Source: Adineta vaga (Eukaryota; Rotifera). From it: a DNA stretch of 64,000 nt. The DNA lies in the NCBI GenBank assembly GCA_021613535.1, contig CP075496.1, positions 14,632,001 through 14,696,000 on the forward strand. Reading direction: 5' to 3'. Positions 10,617 through 22,050 of the stretch are shown one piece after another (within the stretch, counting starts at the first letter, position 1; each line of letters starts with the position of its first letter). The notes below the pieces were generated by a model that saw only the letters and a list, made by a program, of their open reading frames with translations, searched no databases and was not told where the DNA came from. The position numbers and the translations under genes are program-made.

Positions 10617-13600
10617 TTAGTTTTTTGTTGAATTTAATTGTCGACCATTTTCAATTTGAAGAATTTTTTTTGTTAAACTTGTTAAACAATCAGAATTTGA
10701 ATTTGAATTGGAAAAATCTTGAAAATTTCTTTTCATTGATGAATTAGTTGATGATTGACCAAAGTAAACATTTCTTTCTTTTTCATTATTTTCTTTGATT
10801 TCATTGGAATCATTGACATTCTCTTGGATTGTGGAGATCGTAGTGAGGAATTTTCCATCTTCAGTTCGAGTTCGAATTGTTTTAACACGATTATGAACAC
10901 CTGCTTGAATTGATGATGAGAGAACATTGGTTGAAGAATTCGAATCGAATTCATTAGATTTGATTTAATTTTGTTGATGAAATGAATTTGATTTAATAAA
11001 TGTTGAAGAATATTTAACGAAAAGATTTTCACCAATATTTATTGAAATTTGTTCATTTTGATTACAATTAGATCTGATCTGATTGGGAAAATCAAGAAGA
11101 TCTTTTTTTAGAAAAAATTCTTGAAGATTATTTAATTTTAAAAAGATTTCTTCATAAAAAGTATTCATATCACCAAGATATTTTTCATCAAATAAATGAA
11201 TTGTTCCAGCTGGTTTTGATGGTGTTAAACAAGGATTTTCATTCAAAGAATTTCTTTCATTGATCAGTTCATTTTCACAATTATTTTTAATAAAAACACT
11301 TCGAATTGTTTTTCAATTTGAATTAGGAATTGTTTTATAAGCTTGAAGTAATATAATCCATGTTAAATTAAGATTTTCATGATTTGAAATAAAATAAATT
11401 GATGATAATAAGATTTGATCTAAATCTCTTTGACAAAATAATATTTCCGTATAATTTTCAAAAAGAAATAAATAAAAATTCCAAATGAATTTTCTAATTT
11501 CATTACAATTAATTCCAAATAAACGTGAACATAATAAATCAAGACGTGTAAATACTAATTGATAATATTTACGATAAAACATTGTATATGGTGATTCTTT
11601 TATTCGTGGATTTTCAACTAATGGATCAGATTGTGTTCGAATTATTGGTTGGGATTGATCAAATAATTTTCTTTTAACATTTGTTGTTGTTGGTGAATGA
11701 AGAAATAAATTTGATAAATTTGTTGGTGTTGTTAATAATGATTTTTGTTGTAATTGTTGAATTTGTTGATAAGTTAATATTCCTTTAGATTTAATTTCAT
11801 TCCATAAATGTGAATTTAATTGAAATGCTAATGAAGATAAAATAATTTCTTCAATTGATGATAAATATTTAATAAATAAACGTGATTTTAAGATTTGTTT
11901 TGTTGTTTTAAAATAAATTTGTATTATTTTAAGAAATGAATAACCTTGTAATGAATATAAATGAAATATCCATTGAAAATCATGATAAGAATCACCATGT
12001 GAATATAAAACTAATAATAAACATAAACCAAGAAGAGATTTAAGAAATTCATTATTTAATATTAATTTACTAAAAAGAGAAAAAAACAGAAATTATTTTT
12101 CAGAGAAAGAAAAGATAAACGAACTGAAATGATTGTTGAATATCTTGATTATTTGATAATAATAAACGTTTTTTTTCAATTGTTAAGATATTTTCTAATG
12201 CCGAATAAAATAATTTTAATGAAAAATCAAAATAATTTTCTGAAGAATTTCCATGATTTGAAAATGTTTTATCAATTAATTGAGTTTTTTCATAATTTTG
12301 TACAAATAATCTTTTCCATTCATTTAATCTTTCATTTAATCTTTCATTTAAATCATCTAAAACAAATTCAAATACTTTTATTTACAATATATATTAGAAT
12401 AAACAACAATTATCAAACACGAATGGGAAATGTCTATAATCGTTGTCCTCGGTGGTATAAATATTAGACTTAACCAACAATCTATTATATAAAAATCGAA
12501 AAAAAGAAAATCATTTTTCCTTACTTTTGGGACAACCTGTATAAACAAATTTATTGTATTTTCTATTACAAAATAAATTTCTCTATACAAAACGTAGAGA
12601 GAATTGATTGTTATATTACATACGAATGAGTTTTAAGAAGATGCACTATTTTCTCCCTTGATCAAAACTAAACGAAATCTATGTCGACGAGCAACTCCAC
12701 TTTAATCTCAAACGTTTTTTAAAATTCAGTTCTAACTCTGAGTTTAAGTTGTCCATCAGTGAATTGTAAATAAACACATCTACTGTCCATTTCAAAATAT
12801 AAGGCCGATGGGTATTTTTAGAATAACTTTTGATAGAAACAAGATAGAGATCTGCGGTTTTCACCATTGGAAAGAGGTGATGAAGACGCATCGAAACGTA
12901 TATAATTGTTGAGATTTATCTCAAAAATAAGTAGTGATCCATAGTCATCATGAAAGAGTACACCGTTACTCTATGAAGATGGAACAAATCTAAAACATAG
13001 AGGAGTGCACTAGAACCGCCAGATCGAAAGCTACAAAAATCACCCAAAAACTCAATTCATGATTGGTATCAATAAGACGCTTTGGTTGTCAAAATACACG
13101 CTACTGCCTTATTTTTCTCAGAAAATACACGAAAAATCGACGTTTTTGCCATATTTTGAGTAAAAAACGCGTTTTTTAAGGCACGAGAAAAGAGAAAACT
13201 TTGGAAAATGTCCGACTATAACTCATAGAAAAGTAGTTCGAAAAATCTTTCCAGATACGTTTCCATGCATCTTCATCGCCTCTTTCCAACGGTGGAAACC
13301 GCAAATCTCTATCTCATTTCTATCAAAAGATATTCTAAACATATCCATCGGCCTTATATTCTGAAATGGGCAGTAGTTTTCATATGTGTGTGTGTGTGTT
13401 TGACAATTATTGTTTGTCTATTAGAGATAGAAGAAATGAAATCTTACCAATAAAATGTTGTTCACCAATAAGTTTTGAAAGATTTTCCGTTGGTTTATTT
13501 GTTTGATTTTGAATAATATTTAATAGAATTTAAATTAATTGATTTGCTTGTGATATTGGTGTTAAAATTTGTTTTTGTTCTTGTTGAGAATTTAAATGAA

Positions 13601-14648
13601 TAAAATGTTGATTTGCTGTTAATGGTGTTTTATTTTGATTTAATTTGGAATTTTTATTTTCATTCAAAGAATTTAATAAATCCGAAAATTGATTTTTATT
13701 TTCAAGAAATATTCTTTCATCAATAATACAATTCGTTAAAACAATTTCATCATATTTTTTATTAATTAAATTAATAATTTCATTTGAATTAATTAATATA
13801 AATAAATCTGTTTTTAAATGTTCATAATAAATTGTTCGTGTCATTTGTGATGAACATGAATATTTTTGACATAAATAATCAATTAAACTTTCTTCATTGA
13901 TATTTTGTTTTATAAACAAATTTAATTTTGTTTTTAAAATAAATTGATAAATAAATTCAAATGAAGCAATTAATAAATGAAATGAAGCTATTAAATCATT
14001 AAATGTTGAGGGATAAATTGTTTTTGATAATGAATAAATTGTCCATATTATTAAATAAAGATGATTTATTGTATATTTATCATCTTTTAATTTTAAATTT
14101 AATTTTGGATTTTTTTGTCAAAATTTCTCTTTCATTAAGATAATTAAATGAATTTAATTTATCAATATTTCCATTAAATATTAAAAGAAAGATTTGTGAA
14201 TATTTTTCAAAGATAATTGATGAAATTTGAAATGAATGTTCAACTTGATTGATTTGATTTCTTAAATTTTCTGGTAAATTTCCCATATTTTCCCATTGAT
14301 GTAATTTATCAAAAAATGATAAAATCTTGAAATTATTTGAACTTTTTAATAAACGTGTTATTGATATTGGATTATTTTGATTTTTTAATAAATATTTATT
14401 TTTACGACATGAAACATATAATGATATGGCTAACCAATGAATTTGATCACCTTCTAATACATAATGTTTTAATAAATGTTTATAATTATTCCATGCATCT
14501 TCTTTTGTTTCATTATCCATATTTAAATCATAACATAAATTATTATATTCATTTTCAATTTCTTCTTTTCTAAAAGAAAACAAATTTTATTAATATGAAC
14601 AAGATCAGTTTGATTTAAAACTTACTTGATAGAAGAAGATGAAGTCAT
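10617..14648 (-). pseudogene. Retinoblastoma/p107-like pocket protein, broken copy
   Basis: This is a third copy of the pocket-protein gene found intact at 23635-26630 and 42049-45029. The first exon (14648, MTSSSSIK) and first intron are intact. Lesions: an extra base near 14118 shifts frame in the N-terminal domain; CAA to TAA at 13532-13530; an insertion of about 1.09 kb at 12363-13448 splits pocket A; a Leu codon to TGA at 11315-11313; CAA to TAA at 10967-10965. Between lesions the sequence still aligns codon for codon with the intact copies, including TPLTANQHF, the pocket-B start MFYRKYYQLVFTRLD and the C-terminal TRTEDGKFLTT. Loss of function therefore looks fairly recent. The upstream block is also conserved. 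Confidence 0.88.
12363..13448. mobile_element. 1.09-kb insertion with internal foldback in the broken pocket-protein gene
   Basis: The pocket-protein reading is interrupted between the codons for LDDLNE (near 12360) and GEQ (near 13450), residues that are contiguous in the intact copies. The inserted DNA contains an inverted repeat, 12778-12899 against 13257-13380 (one arm includes ATAAGGCCGATGGGTATTT, the other its near complement), so both arms yield the same incidental peptide. There is no transposase. It looks like a non-autonomous foldback element. Edges are defined by the host gene; a target duplication is not clear because both sides are A-rich. Confidence 0.6.
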
Positions 14649-14691
14649 TTTTGAATTTGAATGTTTAATGAATAATATGATATTCTAAATG

Positions 14692-14718
14692 AATGAACGA
14701 ATTAAATATCAGTTCATT
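14692..14718 (-). promoter_or_regulatory. Conserved palindromic block upstream of pocket-protein copy 1
   Basis: AATGAAC and GTTCATT flank a 13-nt AT-rich spacer. Arms and spacer are identical upstream of all three pocket-protein copies, about 45-80 bp before the ATG. A few tens of bases further upstream every copy has ATTGGTT, an inverted CCAAT box. This is a candidate cis element; its function is inferred only from conservation. Confidence 0.5.
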
Positions 14719-14829
14719 CAAAGGTCAAAATAAAAGAAAAACAAAAATTGAACCAATAAATATCATTTTTGAATTCGTGTTATTTTTTCTGTTAACACCC
14801 ACTGAGAGAGAAAGAAAGAAAGATTAACA

Positions 14830-15856
14830 CATTCATTTTCAATTAAATCATCCATATAGATAGAGATTATCAACACATGTATTTAGATTTAACATCTTGT
14901 CAAAACTTCATTTTTTATCTTTTTCAATAATTAAAAGATGTCACTAATATCAAGTTAATTGTGAAATAAAATCAATCATAAATATCGGCATAGCCACAGC
15001 CATCGATCCCCTTCGTTGGGTAAGGGTTAAAAATCAGTAATTTACAAGAAAGAAAAAGTTTTTCTGAGAGCATCACCTTGAAATATTAGTAAATTTGTCC
15101 AGCATTTCGAATTACTAATCTGACATACAAAATCAATATTAATTTCCTTTCTGTAGAGTTTAGGTTTTTCATTTTTGTCAAAATAATGATTAAAATTTTC
15201 AATGAAAATGAACTCATCGATTTATAGAAAACAATATACTTAGTTGTTACATAATAAAAAAAAGTTGGATTTTATAATTAAAAGTATCATAAACATGACA
15301 CTAAACTGTTCTCTATGGAAAATGATGAAATTCCGTAACACACAGTATTTTTAGTTATCTTATTTGAAGAGGATGTCTTACAGAAAAAATAAAACGATAT
15401 TCTAAGACCTTGTGAAAAACTGAACAATTGTTGTATAAAACGCTCGTCTATGAGAAGCTTAGCTTCGTAGAAAGATGCGAAAAATTTTGTCCATTTTTTG
15501 AAATTCCGTAACGAACGATATTTTTTAAATAACTTCACTATGGCTTATGATAACTCAGTGAAACTTTTAGCGTTAGTAGAACTAATTAATCTTCATATAT
15601 ACCCAAAATTTGAGAAAGATCTATCTTGTTATTGATGAGATATGTGTCTCACAAGTTGAAAAAATGAAATTCCGTAACGCTTGGCCGTGTCGATATATAG
15701 TATTTTCATAGATGTAGAAATTTCTAGAAGATTTTCATATAGGATAATTTATTTTTGAAATTTAATTCTACTGATTAATCATTGATTCTCATACAAAAAA
15801 AATGATCATAAACATATTTGTCAATCTATATGAATTTCAAGATCTTAATCTAAAAT
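14830..15856. repeat. Gene-free stretch with three spaced copies of GAAATTCCGTAAC
   Basis: No gene is visible. The 13-mer GAAATTCCGTAAC occurs at 15327, 15500 and 15666, spaced 173 and 166 bp, each followed by an AT-rich CGATATTTT-like stretch. This suggests a degenerate tandem repeat of about 170 bp or remains of a transposon. The sequence at about 15765-15856 resembles the upstream regions of the F-box-like genes at 31055 and 37930. Confidence 0.4.
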
Positions 15857-16245
15857 ATAACAACAACAAATTGTTCATCAAGAATAAATAAATATATCTA
15901 CTCGATATAATATGATTATCAATTTAACTAATTTTCTCGTATATAAAAGATATTGTTCAATTAGTCTATTTACTAGATAAGTTCATATTATATATTATTC
16001 TTCTGTTCTATGATTGATATTGACAATGATCATTTGGAAAAACTTGTATTTGATAAATGTGATTCAATTAATCTAATTTTTGATTTTATTTATATTCCAT
16101 ATCGATCATTTATACAATGACTTTATTCTCATATTAATTAATTTTAAACATCTATTCAGATTTCAATATATCTTTTCCACTTATCATTAACTGTTTTGAT
16201 AGAATATATTTTCGCGAAGACAAAGACGTAGATTTTATTTCGAAA
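15857..16245 (+). pseudogene. F-box-like gene remnant
   Basis: A decayed copy of the F-box-like genes at 31055 and 37930. The position of their start codon reads ATA (15857) followed by codons for TTTNCSS. The exon-1 donor is lost. The F-box core survives as CSMIDIDNDHLEKLVF and YRSFIQ, then meets a TGA. A piece related to exon 3 (near 16190-16230) follows directly, so a large internal deletion has occurred. It sits immediately before the 5.7-kb transposon, whose target duplication shows that the transposon entered an already decaying copy. Confidence 0.65.
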
Positions 16246-16305
16246 ATATGATCAGTATACTAATCGACGATCTTGCCCTATTCTTTCCAGGTTCTTGTTT
16301 TTCTT

Positions 16306-16660
16306 AGTTTTCATACAAGATTCTTGTGTTCAGACAAGATTCTTTACGACAGGAAAGTAAAAAGAATCTTACATGATTTTCAAGAATACAAGAATCTTGT
16401 CCGATTAATCAGATACGTAAGAATCAGGCAAGAATTATAAGAAGTTCAAGATAACGTTAATGTTCAGACAAGAATCTTTTTCTTTCCTTTCCAAAAGAAT
16501 CTTGACTGAAGTTCAAGATATAAAGAATCTTGTCTGAATATCCTGAAATATAAGAAACTGGAAAGATACACAAGATATTTTTATTTTCTTAGTTTTCAGA
16601 CAAGATTCTTGTAATGAGAAAGAAAGAAGAATCTGGCCAGCTTTTCAAGATCAACAGCAC
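16306..16660. repeat. Left subterminal repeats of the transposon
   Basis: Multiple direct and inverted copies of CAGACAAGATTCTTG-type words and their complement AAGAATCTTGTCTGA fill this segment. They match those at the right end. Such arrays are typical transposase-binding regions of CACTA-type elements. After them come non-coding sequence and the transposase start at 17008. Confidence 0.7.
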
Positions 16661-17007
16661 GTGATGTGATCTTTGTATAGAATATATATGTCTGTGTAAA
16701 TCGATAAATAAAACATTATTTGTTCGTAATCATTATTGGAGTGATTCAATAACATACGAGTTCATGTCCATTATTTACTTTCTTAAAACTTTCATTTAAT
16801 TCAAACGACATCTAGTAAGTTATTATTTTAATGGCAGATTGTAAAAGTTTACGTCTTAGCAAGAAAACAATGGAATACATAATATCCATTTTTCCATTGT
16901 TTTCGAAAAACAATTCTAATTGAACACATTTCGATATTTTTTGAATTCTTCGATCTCTTTTCTATTCTTTCTAGATTTTTTCAATATCGATAAAAGTATT
17001 TCATTTG

Positions 17008-19856
17008 ATGGAAGAAGAAAACGGTGAATCGTTTGAAAATATATCGTTTGATAATACTCTTGGTATAGGTAAAATCTAATATCGATTCTATGTCCTTTTT
17101 TCTTCAATCACGTATCATTTTGTTTAGAACCATCACCACATACAGATAAACAACGTCGATGGCGTGCTAAGAAGAAAAATCAAAACCACCATGCTCAATT
17201 GTATTTACATCGTTTACCAGTTGGACAAATTGTATATGATTTATTTTATTATTACCACATTAAATTAGCAAATTTTAGTTTTTTTAGAATGATTATCATC
17301 GAATTTCACCTGATATTGAAGAAAATTGTGAAAATGTTCATGATATACTTATGGAAGATACTCTTGTTGATATCGCATGTGCTGGTGGTGCATTTAATGA
17401 TGATATTCTAGCTGATGAGTATGAACTTGATGACGACGAACATAACCATAGTTTTGATTTTAACTCGAATTCGGTTCAATCAAATGGTAAGATATAATAA
17501 TTTATTGTTTCATTTTTCACTTAAATATTAAAAAAAAAGTGATTGTAACTTCTTTTTCTTTTTAGAAATGATTGTTCAACAAGATGAACTCTTATATCCT
17601 GGAGCACCTGTTACATTTAAATCTTATCATGCACAAATATTGGATTTTGGTAATTCAATGAAATTAAGTGATTCGAATATGAATAAACTATTGAACTTAA
17701 TTGGGAACGCATTACCGATCGATAATAAGTTAATACGATCCTATAAAAAGTTATTATCTGTCTTTGAAACGACGTCAACATTTACTCAAACTCTTAAATG
17801 CAAGTATTGTTTAGGAATAATTGATAAAACGAATTCTTGTTCCATTATTTGTAAACAAAACAAATGTGACCGGCGAGTCGATGATATTGTAGAACATGTA
17901 ATTGTTAATCGTTCATATGAACAATTGATTGAAGTTATTCATCGAAATATCCATTCAATATTGCATTATCCACAAGTTGTAAATAATCTATTTCCATGTG
18001 ATGTTATTTCTGGTTTAATTTATCAAGAGAAGGTCAAAAATTTGAAGTCATCAAATGGAACACATCCTATCACCTTAATGATACACATCGATGGTTTCCC
18101 ATTAGTTCATTGGACCAAGAAGCACACATGGTTAGTAACGGCATCAATAGCTGAAATTCCACCACCACTTAGAGAGAACAAATTAAACATGATTTTGCTG
18201 TCTTTATGGTACGTATGATTTTATTTTCAATTAAACCACTATTTCTCCACTCTCTCGAGTGTAGGATTTTTATATTTTCATCATATGTTTCGTTATTCTT
18301 GTGACAAACATGCTCGGACAAATATTAATTTAAAGTATGGTTTTTCTCATCTTTAGGAATAGCTCGCTGAAACCAGATGCAAATTCGTTACTACAAGATA
18401 TTTGTGATACAATTAAGCAAACGATCATTGTTGATAGTATCAAGTTTACAATTGATGTATTATTATTTAAAGCCGATTTACCAGCTCGTGCATTAGCTAC
18501 AAAACATGTCAACCATAATGGATATTATGCTTGTCTTGAATGTGACCAACAAGGAATTTGGTATGAAGAAGGTCGAATCGTTATATATCCATATATTCCA
18601 CATGAAATGAATAATCGTTCATCAACTCATTTTGATTCATGTGCTCAACAAGTTAATCAACAATTATCTCGTGATAATTACTGTGGTGTAAAGGTATTAG
18701 TCCACTGAGAAAAGTATTGGATATTCCGGATCAAATTGATATTGACATAATGCATTTATGTTTTATTGGACATTGTAATTTCTTATTATCCAAATGGGAA
18801 AAAATCATCGTTAAACACAGTTGGTCATCAGGTAATGATTTTTTAAAGAAAATAAAATGGCCTCACAATTTCAATGTTGAGTTGCATTCGTTGTCAGATA
18901 GAACGTATTGGAAGGCCCATGATTATCGTGCATTTTTCTTATATGTTATGTTTCCATTTGTTTTTTCTTTTTTTCCAGAGAATATTTCGTCGCATTTTTC
19001 CTTATATTTTGTTTTTCTTCGGACGTTGTATTTCTATCATGATCTTCAAGAAGTTCTTGAAGTCGAACCGTTGATTAAAATCTATTGTGAACATGCTCGA
19101 CATATTTATGGTAATGCTTTCTATCTATATTCGTCACATGCACATTTACATTTAGTAGAAAAGGTAATCAATCATGGCGCATTTTGTTTTCATAATTGTT
19201 TTCCTAACGAAAGTTTTGTACGATTTCTTCGATCTTTACGTTCAGGTAATAGATCGTTAGCACGCCAGATTTGTAGCTCACTAGAGAAGTTTCGCTGTAC
19301 ACTTAAGAAAGAAACATTATCTATTAGTAATATTTTTCTAGATGAGAAATTGATCATTGATAATTACCTAGATAGAGAGTATGTTTCGAATTATAGTTCG
19401 CAATTTTTTGATTCAGTGAAAAATATGATTACTTCATCGAATGAGCCTAGTTTACGCTTCTTTTGTCGAGCATGTAGAGGAATATCTGAATATCATTCCT
19501 TATCTTATAAACGACGTGGTAATACACAAAGTTTCATAGTATCATTTCATGACGATAGTAATAACAAATCTTTTGGGCAGATAGTTTTCTTCTTTGAATT
19601 ATTTGGTAAATCTTACGCCCTCTTGAACATGTACGATATTGTGAAAAATTATTTTTCTTTAAGTGATTATGTAAAAAAGTGGTCGTTTTCTCCTTCAGTA
19701 ATTAAGTTTCTTGATAAGTACTATAACAAATGTAATCTTTCTACGAAAAAGTTCATTTCTGTTCCTTTTTCTTCAGTACTACACAAGTGTATTGCTATAC
19801 AAATACGTGATTATATATTATTATCGGAAATTTTTTATGATTTAGACCAAGACTAA
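17008..19856 (+). pseudogene. Transposase of the CACTA/Chapaev-like element, one frameshift
   Basis: Exons 17008-17068, 17128-17231, 17288-17486, 17566-18208 and 18357-19856 join in phase at every GT-AG junction. The N-terminal part is acidic (EYELDDDEHNH). Later parts carry landmarks of this transposase type: a Cys-rich patch (KCKYCLGIID), MIHIDGFPLVHW, LPARALATKHVNHNGYYAC with CLECDQ, DQIDIDIMHLCFIGH, and YLYSSHAHLHLVEKV. Near 18690 the frame must move by one base (a missing A in GTAAAGG) to pass from the first half to the second, so this copy is probably inactive unless the change is a sequencing error. In the expected protein, conserved Asp residues in HIDG and DIDIMH could be part of the DDE core. 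Confidence 0.75.
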
Positions 19857-19941
19857 CTTGGTGATGTTGGTTTTTTTTGTCCTATTTGAAATATTGTTGA
19901 AATATCTTTTTTTGCTATGATTAATGTTTGACTTTTTTCAG

Positions 19942-21447
19942 ATTTATTTCTATTATGTATCAATATTTTTCGACGATCAATAATGCTGATGATACACAAC
20001 GAAATTTATCTCAAGAGTATGGACATTCCTCATATCACGAATTACAACCTGTACATTTGTCACCAGTTTCATATTCAGCTGATGATGTTAATTCTCGTAA
20101 GAAAATGTTTCCACAAGTGTTGTCAACGATATATGATTGTGAAATTATTTTCTGAAGTAAGCCATGCATTTTTCTTTTAGATGGTCCATTACTATCTACT
20201 CAACGTAATCCAACAGTTGATAATCATCGATCTTCTAATGATCCATCATCTACAAGAATCCATGCAAGTACAAATAATCAAAATAATTGTGCATCATCTG
20301 TTGTTGCTATAGGTAAGTAAAAATGTAGTATTTTCAAAATCAAAAATTTCATTTGTAGGTTCACCAGCTAAACGACGTCGAACATATCCTGCTCAATCCA
20401 ATCCACCTTTATCTGCTCCACCTGTTCGACGACGATTTGATTCTACTCTTCAAAATACAGCAGCATCGCTGATGGGTAAGCTTATATAATTTATTTGTAT
20501 ATATCAAACGTTTTTATCTTGATTTAAAATAATAGAAAATGTTGCTATTGGTATAAGTACGTCTTCTTCAAGAAGTACAGCTGCTGGTGTAAAATCGATT
20601 TCAGAAGCATCACAAAATGGTTATTAAAATTTAAATAGGATCTTTTTACATGATTATATTTACTATTTAAGTTTTAGGATTAACCCAAATCATCAAACCC
20701 ATTGTGAAATTATGTGAAGAAACAAATCAGTTAACAAAAGAAGTATTGAAAATATTAACTGAACAAACAAATTTAACTCGTGAATTAGCTAATTTTCCAC
20801 GTGAATTACAAAAAGCTACTCAACATTTATCTCATACGATACATTTGGTAATGATGAATATCAATTAAATCAATACCGATATTTTCTTATCCTTTTAGCA
20901 ATCAAAAGTACTACAAGCTCGACAACAAAGTGACGAAGAAAATCTTTCTATCGTAAGTACAAAAATCAAATCAGAGTATTCACGACTGTGTTAGTTCTGT
21001 TTTATAAAGAGAATTCTCAATCTCACAGAATAAAAATATTGTTCATCGATCTTTTTTTCTACTCAAAGGAATTGAATGGAATTGATGTGTCGCATGTTCA
21101 ACGTGGTGCATCATTAAATGCGACTGCTTGAGCTTTAGTACGCGCTGCATATGGTGACATGGCATCTTTTAACGATCTACAACCAGGTGAATTTGACATT
21201 TTATTAGGTAAGATACATTTCCAAATTTGGTTAATTTCAATATTTAGATTTTCTTTGTTTTTAAGGTTATTTAGCATACGTTCATGGACTTCATCCAGCA
21301 ACTGCCTTCGCAAATAGTCAAGCAATAAAAAATTCGTTACAGCAAATGAAACACGACAATAAAAAGCAAACACCAACTCAATCATCAAAGCGAAATTCAA
21401 CAGCAAATCAACAAATTCCCGACGTTCACAATGATGATAAAATTTAA
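19942..21447 (+). pseudogene. Second gene of the transposon, multi-exon, one nonsense codon
   Basis: A chain of short exons with clean GT-AG introns runs from about 19942 to TAA at 21447. The protein starts with a Ser/Asn/Pro-rich, Arg-rich linker (PAKRRRTYPAQ, PPVRRRFDS). It then has a heptad-like helix (LCEETNQLTKEVLKILTEQ) and a C-terminal segment (RAAYGDMASFNDLQPGEFD) that may be a small DNA- or protein-binding domain. A TGA at 21129-21131 interrupts the C-terminal segment, probably from CGA. CACTA elements often carry an accessory gene beside the transposase; that role here is inference. Confidence 0.55.
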
Positions 21448-21599
21448 AAAAAGATTAGTATCTTCTTTATGTTGTTTTTTTGTACTAAAAACTGAAACCA
21501 CTTCATGAATGCGTGAAACTTAAAGTATTTTTTTGTCCTTTTACTTTTTTGTACGTGTTGTATAAAGCTTATAATAAAGCAATATGAAAGAAGTATTAT

Positions 21600-21905
21600 T
21601 AAAGTAGGAAAAGCATTTTTAATATGACAAGAATCAGTCAAGAATCCTAAGAAATCAGAAACTGGCAAGAAAACTACAAAATAAGAATCAGACAAGAAAA
21701 TCAAGAAAAACAAGAATCAGGCAAGAAGTCAAGAAAAAAAAGAATCAGACAAGAAAGCAAGAAAGCAAGAATCTTGTCTGAAAAAATTTTCTTGCCTCAT
21801 CAGACAAGATTCGGTCTACAAGAACCGTACCAGAAAGGCAAGATCATATTTTTCAGGCAAGAATCTTGTACAGAAGGAATAGAAGAAGAATCTTGTCTGA
21901 AAGTC
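21600..21905. repeat. Right subterminal repeats of the transposon
   Basis: Repeated AAGAATCAGACAAGAA and AATCTTGTCTGAAA words in direct and inverted orientation mirror those near the left end. The strongest palindromic core is CAAGATTCTTG. A short plus-strand frame here (21774-21965) is composed only of these repeats and is not a gene. Confidence 0.7.
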
Positions 21906-22050
21906 AAGAAAAACAAGAACCTGGAAAGAATAGGGCAAGATCGTCGATTAGTGTATGATATCTAAATTGTTTGTTTGTTTGTTTATTGTTTGGTTCGTCG
22001 ACATATTGGCGGTTGTTACTTGTTTGATGGATATGGATGACATACAACAT

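Larger units (their letters stand above)
16259..21952 (+). mobile_element. Complete CACTA/Chapaev-like DNA transposon (5,694 bp)
   Basis: Perfect 47-bp terminal inverted repeats (16259-16305 and 21906-21952) begin ACTAATCGACGATCTTGCCC. The element is flanked by a direct GTAT duplication at 16255-16258 and 21953-21956. Both ends contain many subterminal repeats built on CAAGATTCTTG. Two plus-strand genes lie inside: a spliced transposase and a second spliced gene. Ends resembling (C)ACTA, a 4-bp duplication and subterminal repeats suit the CMC (CACTA/Mirage/Chapaev) group, with the 4-bp duplication favouring Chapaev; the superfamily is inferred. Intact ends imply a fairly recent insertion, but both genes carry lesions. 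Confidence 0.85.

Noticed and set aside
12129-12467. 112-codon plus-strand frame inside the broken pocket-protein gene
   Set aside because: It is the antisense shadow of the minus-strand pocket-protein exon and the insertion edge.
14337-14573. 78-codon plus-strand frame
   Set aside because: Antisense shadow of the pocket-protein N-terminal domain on the minus strand.
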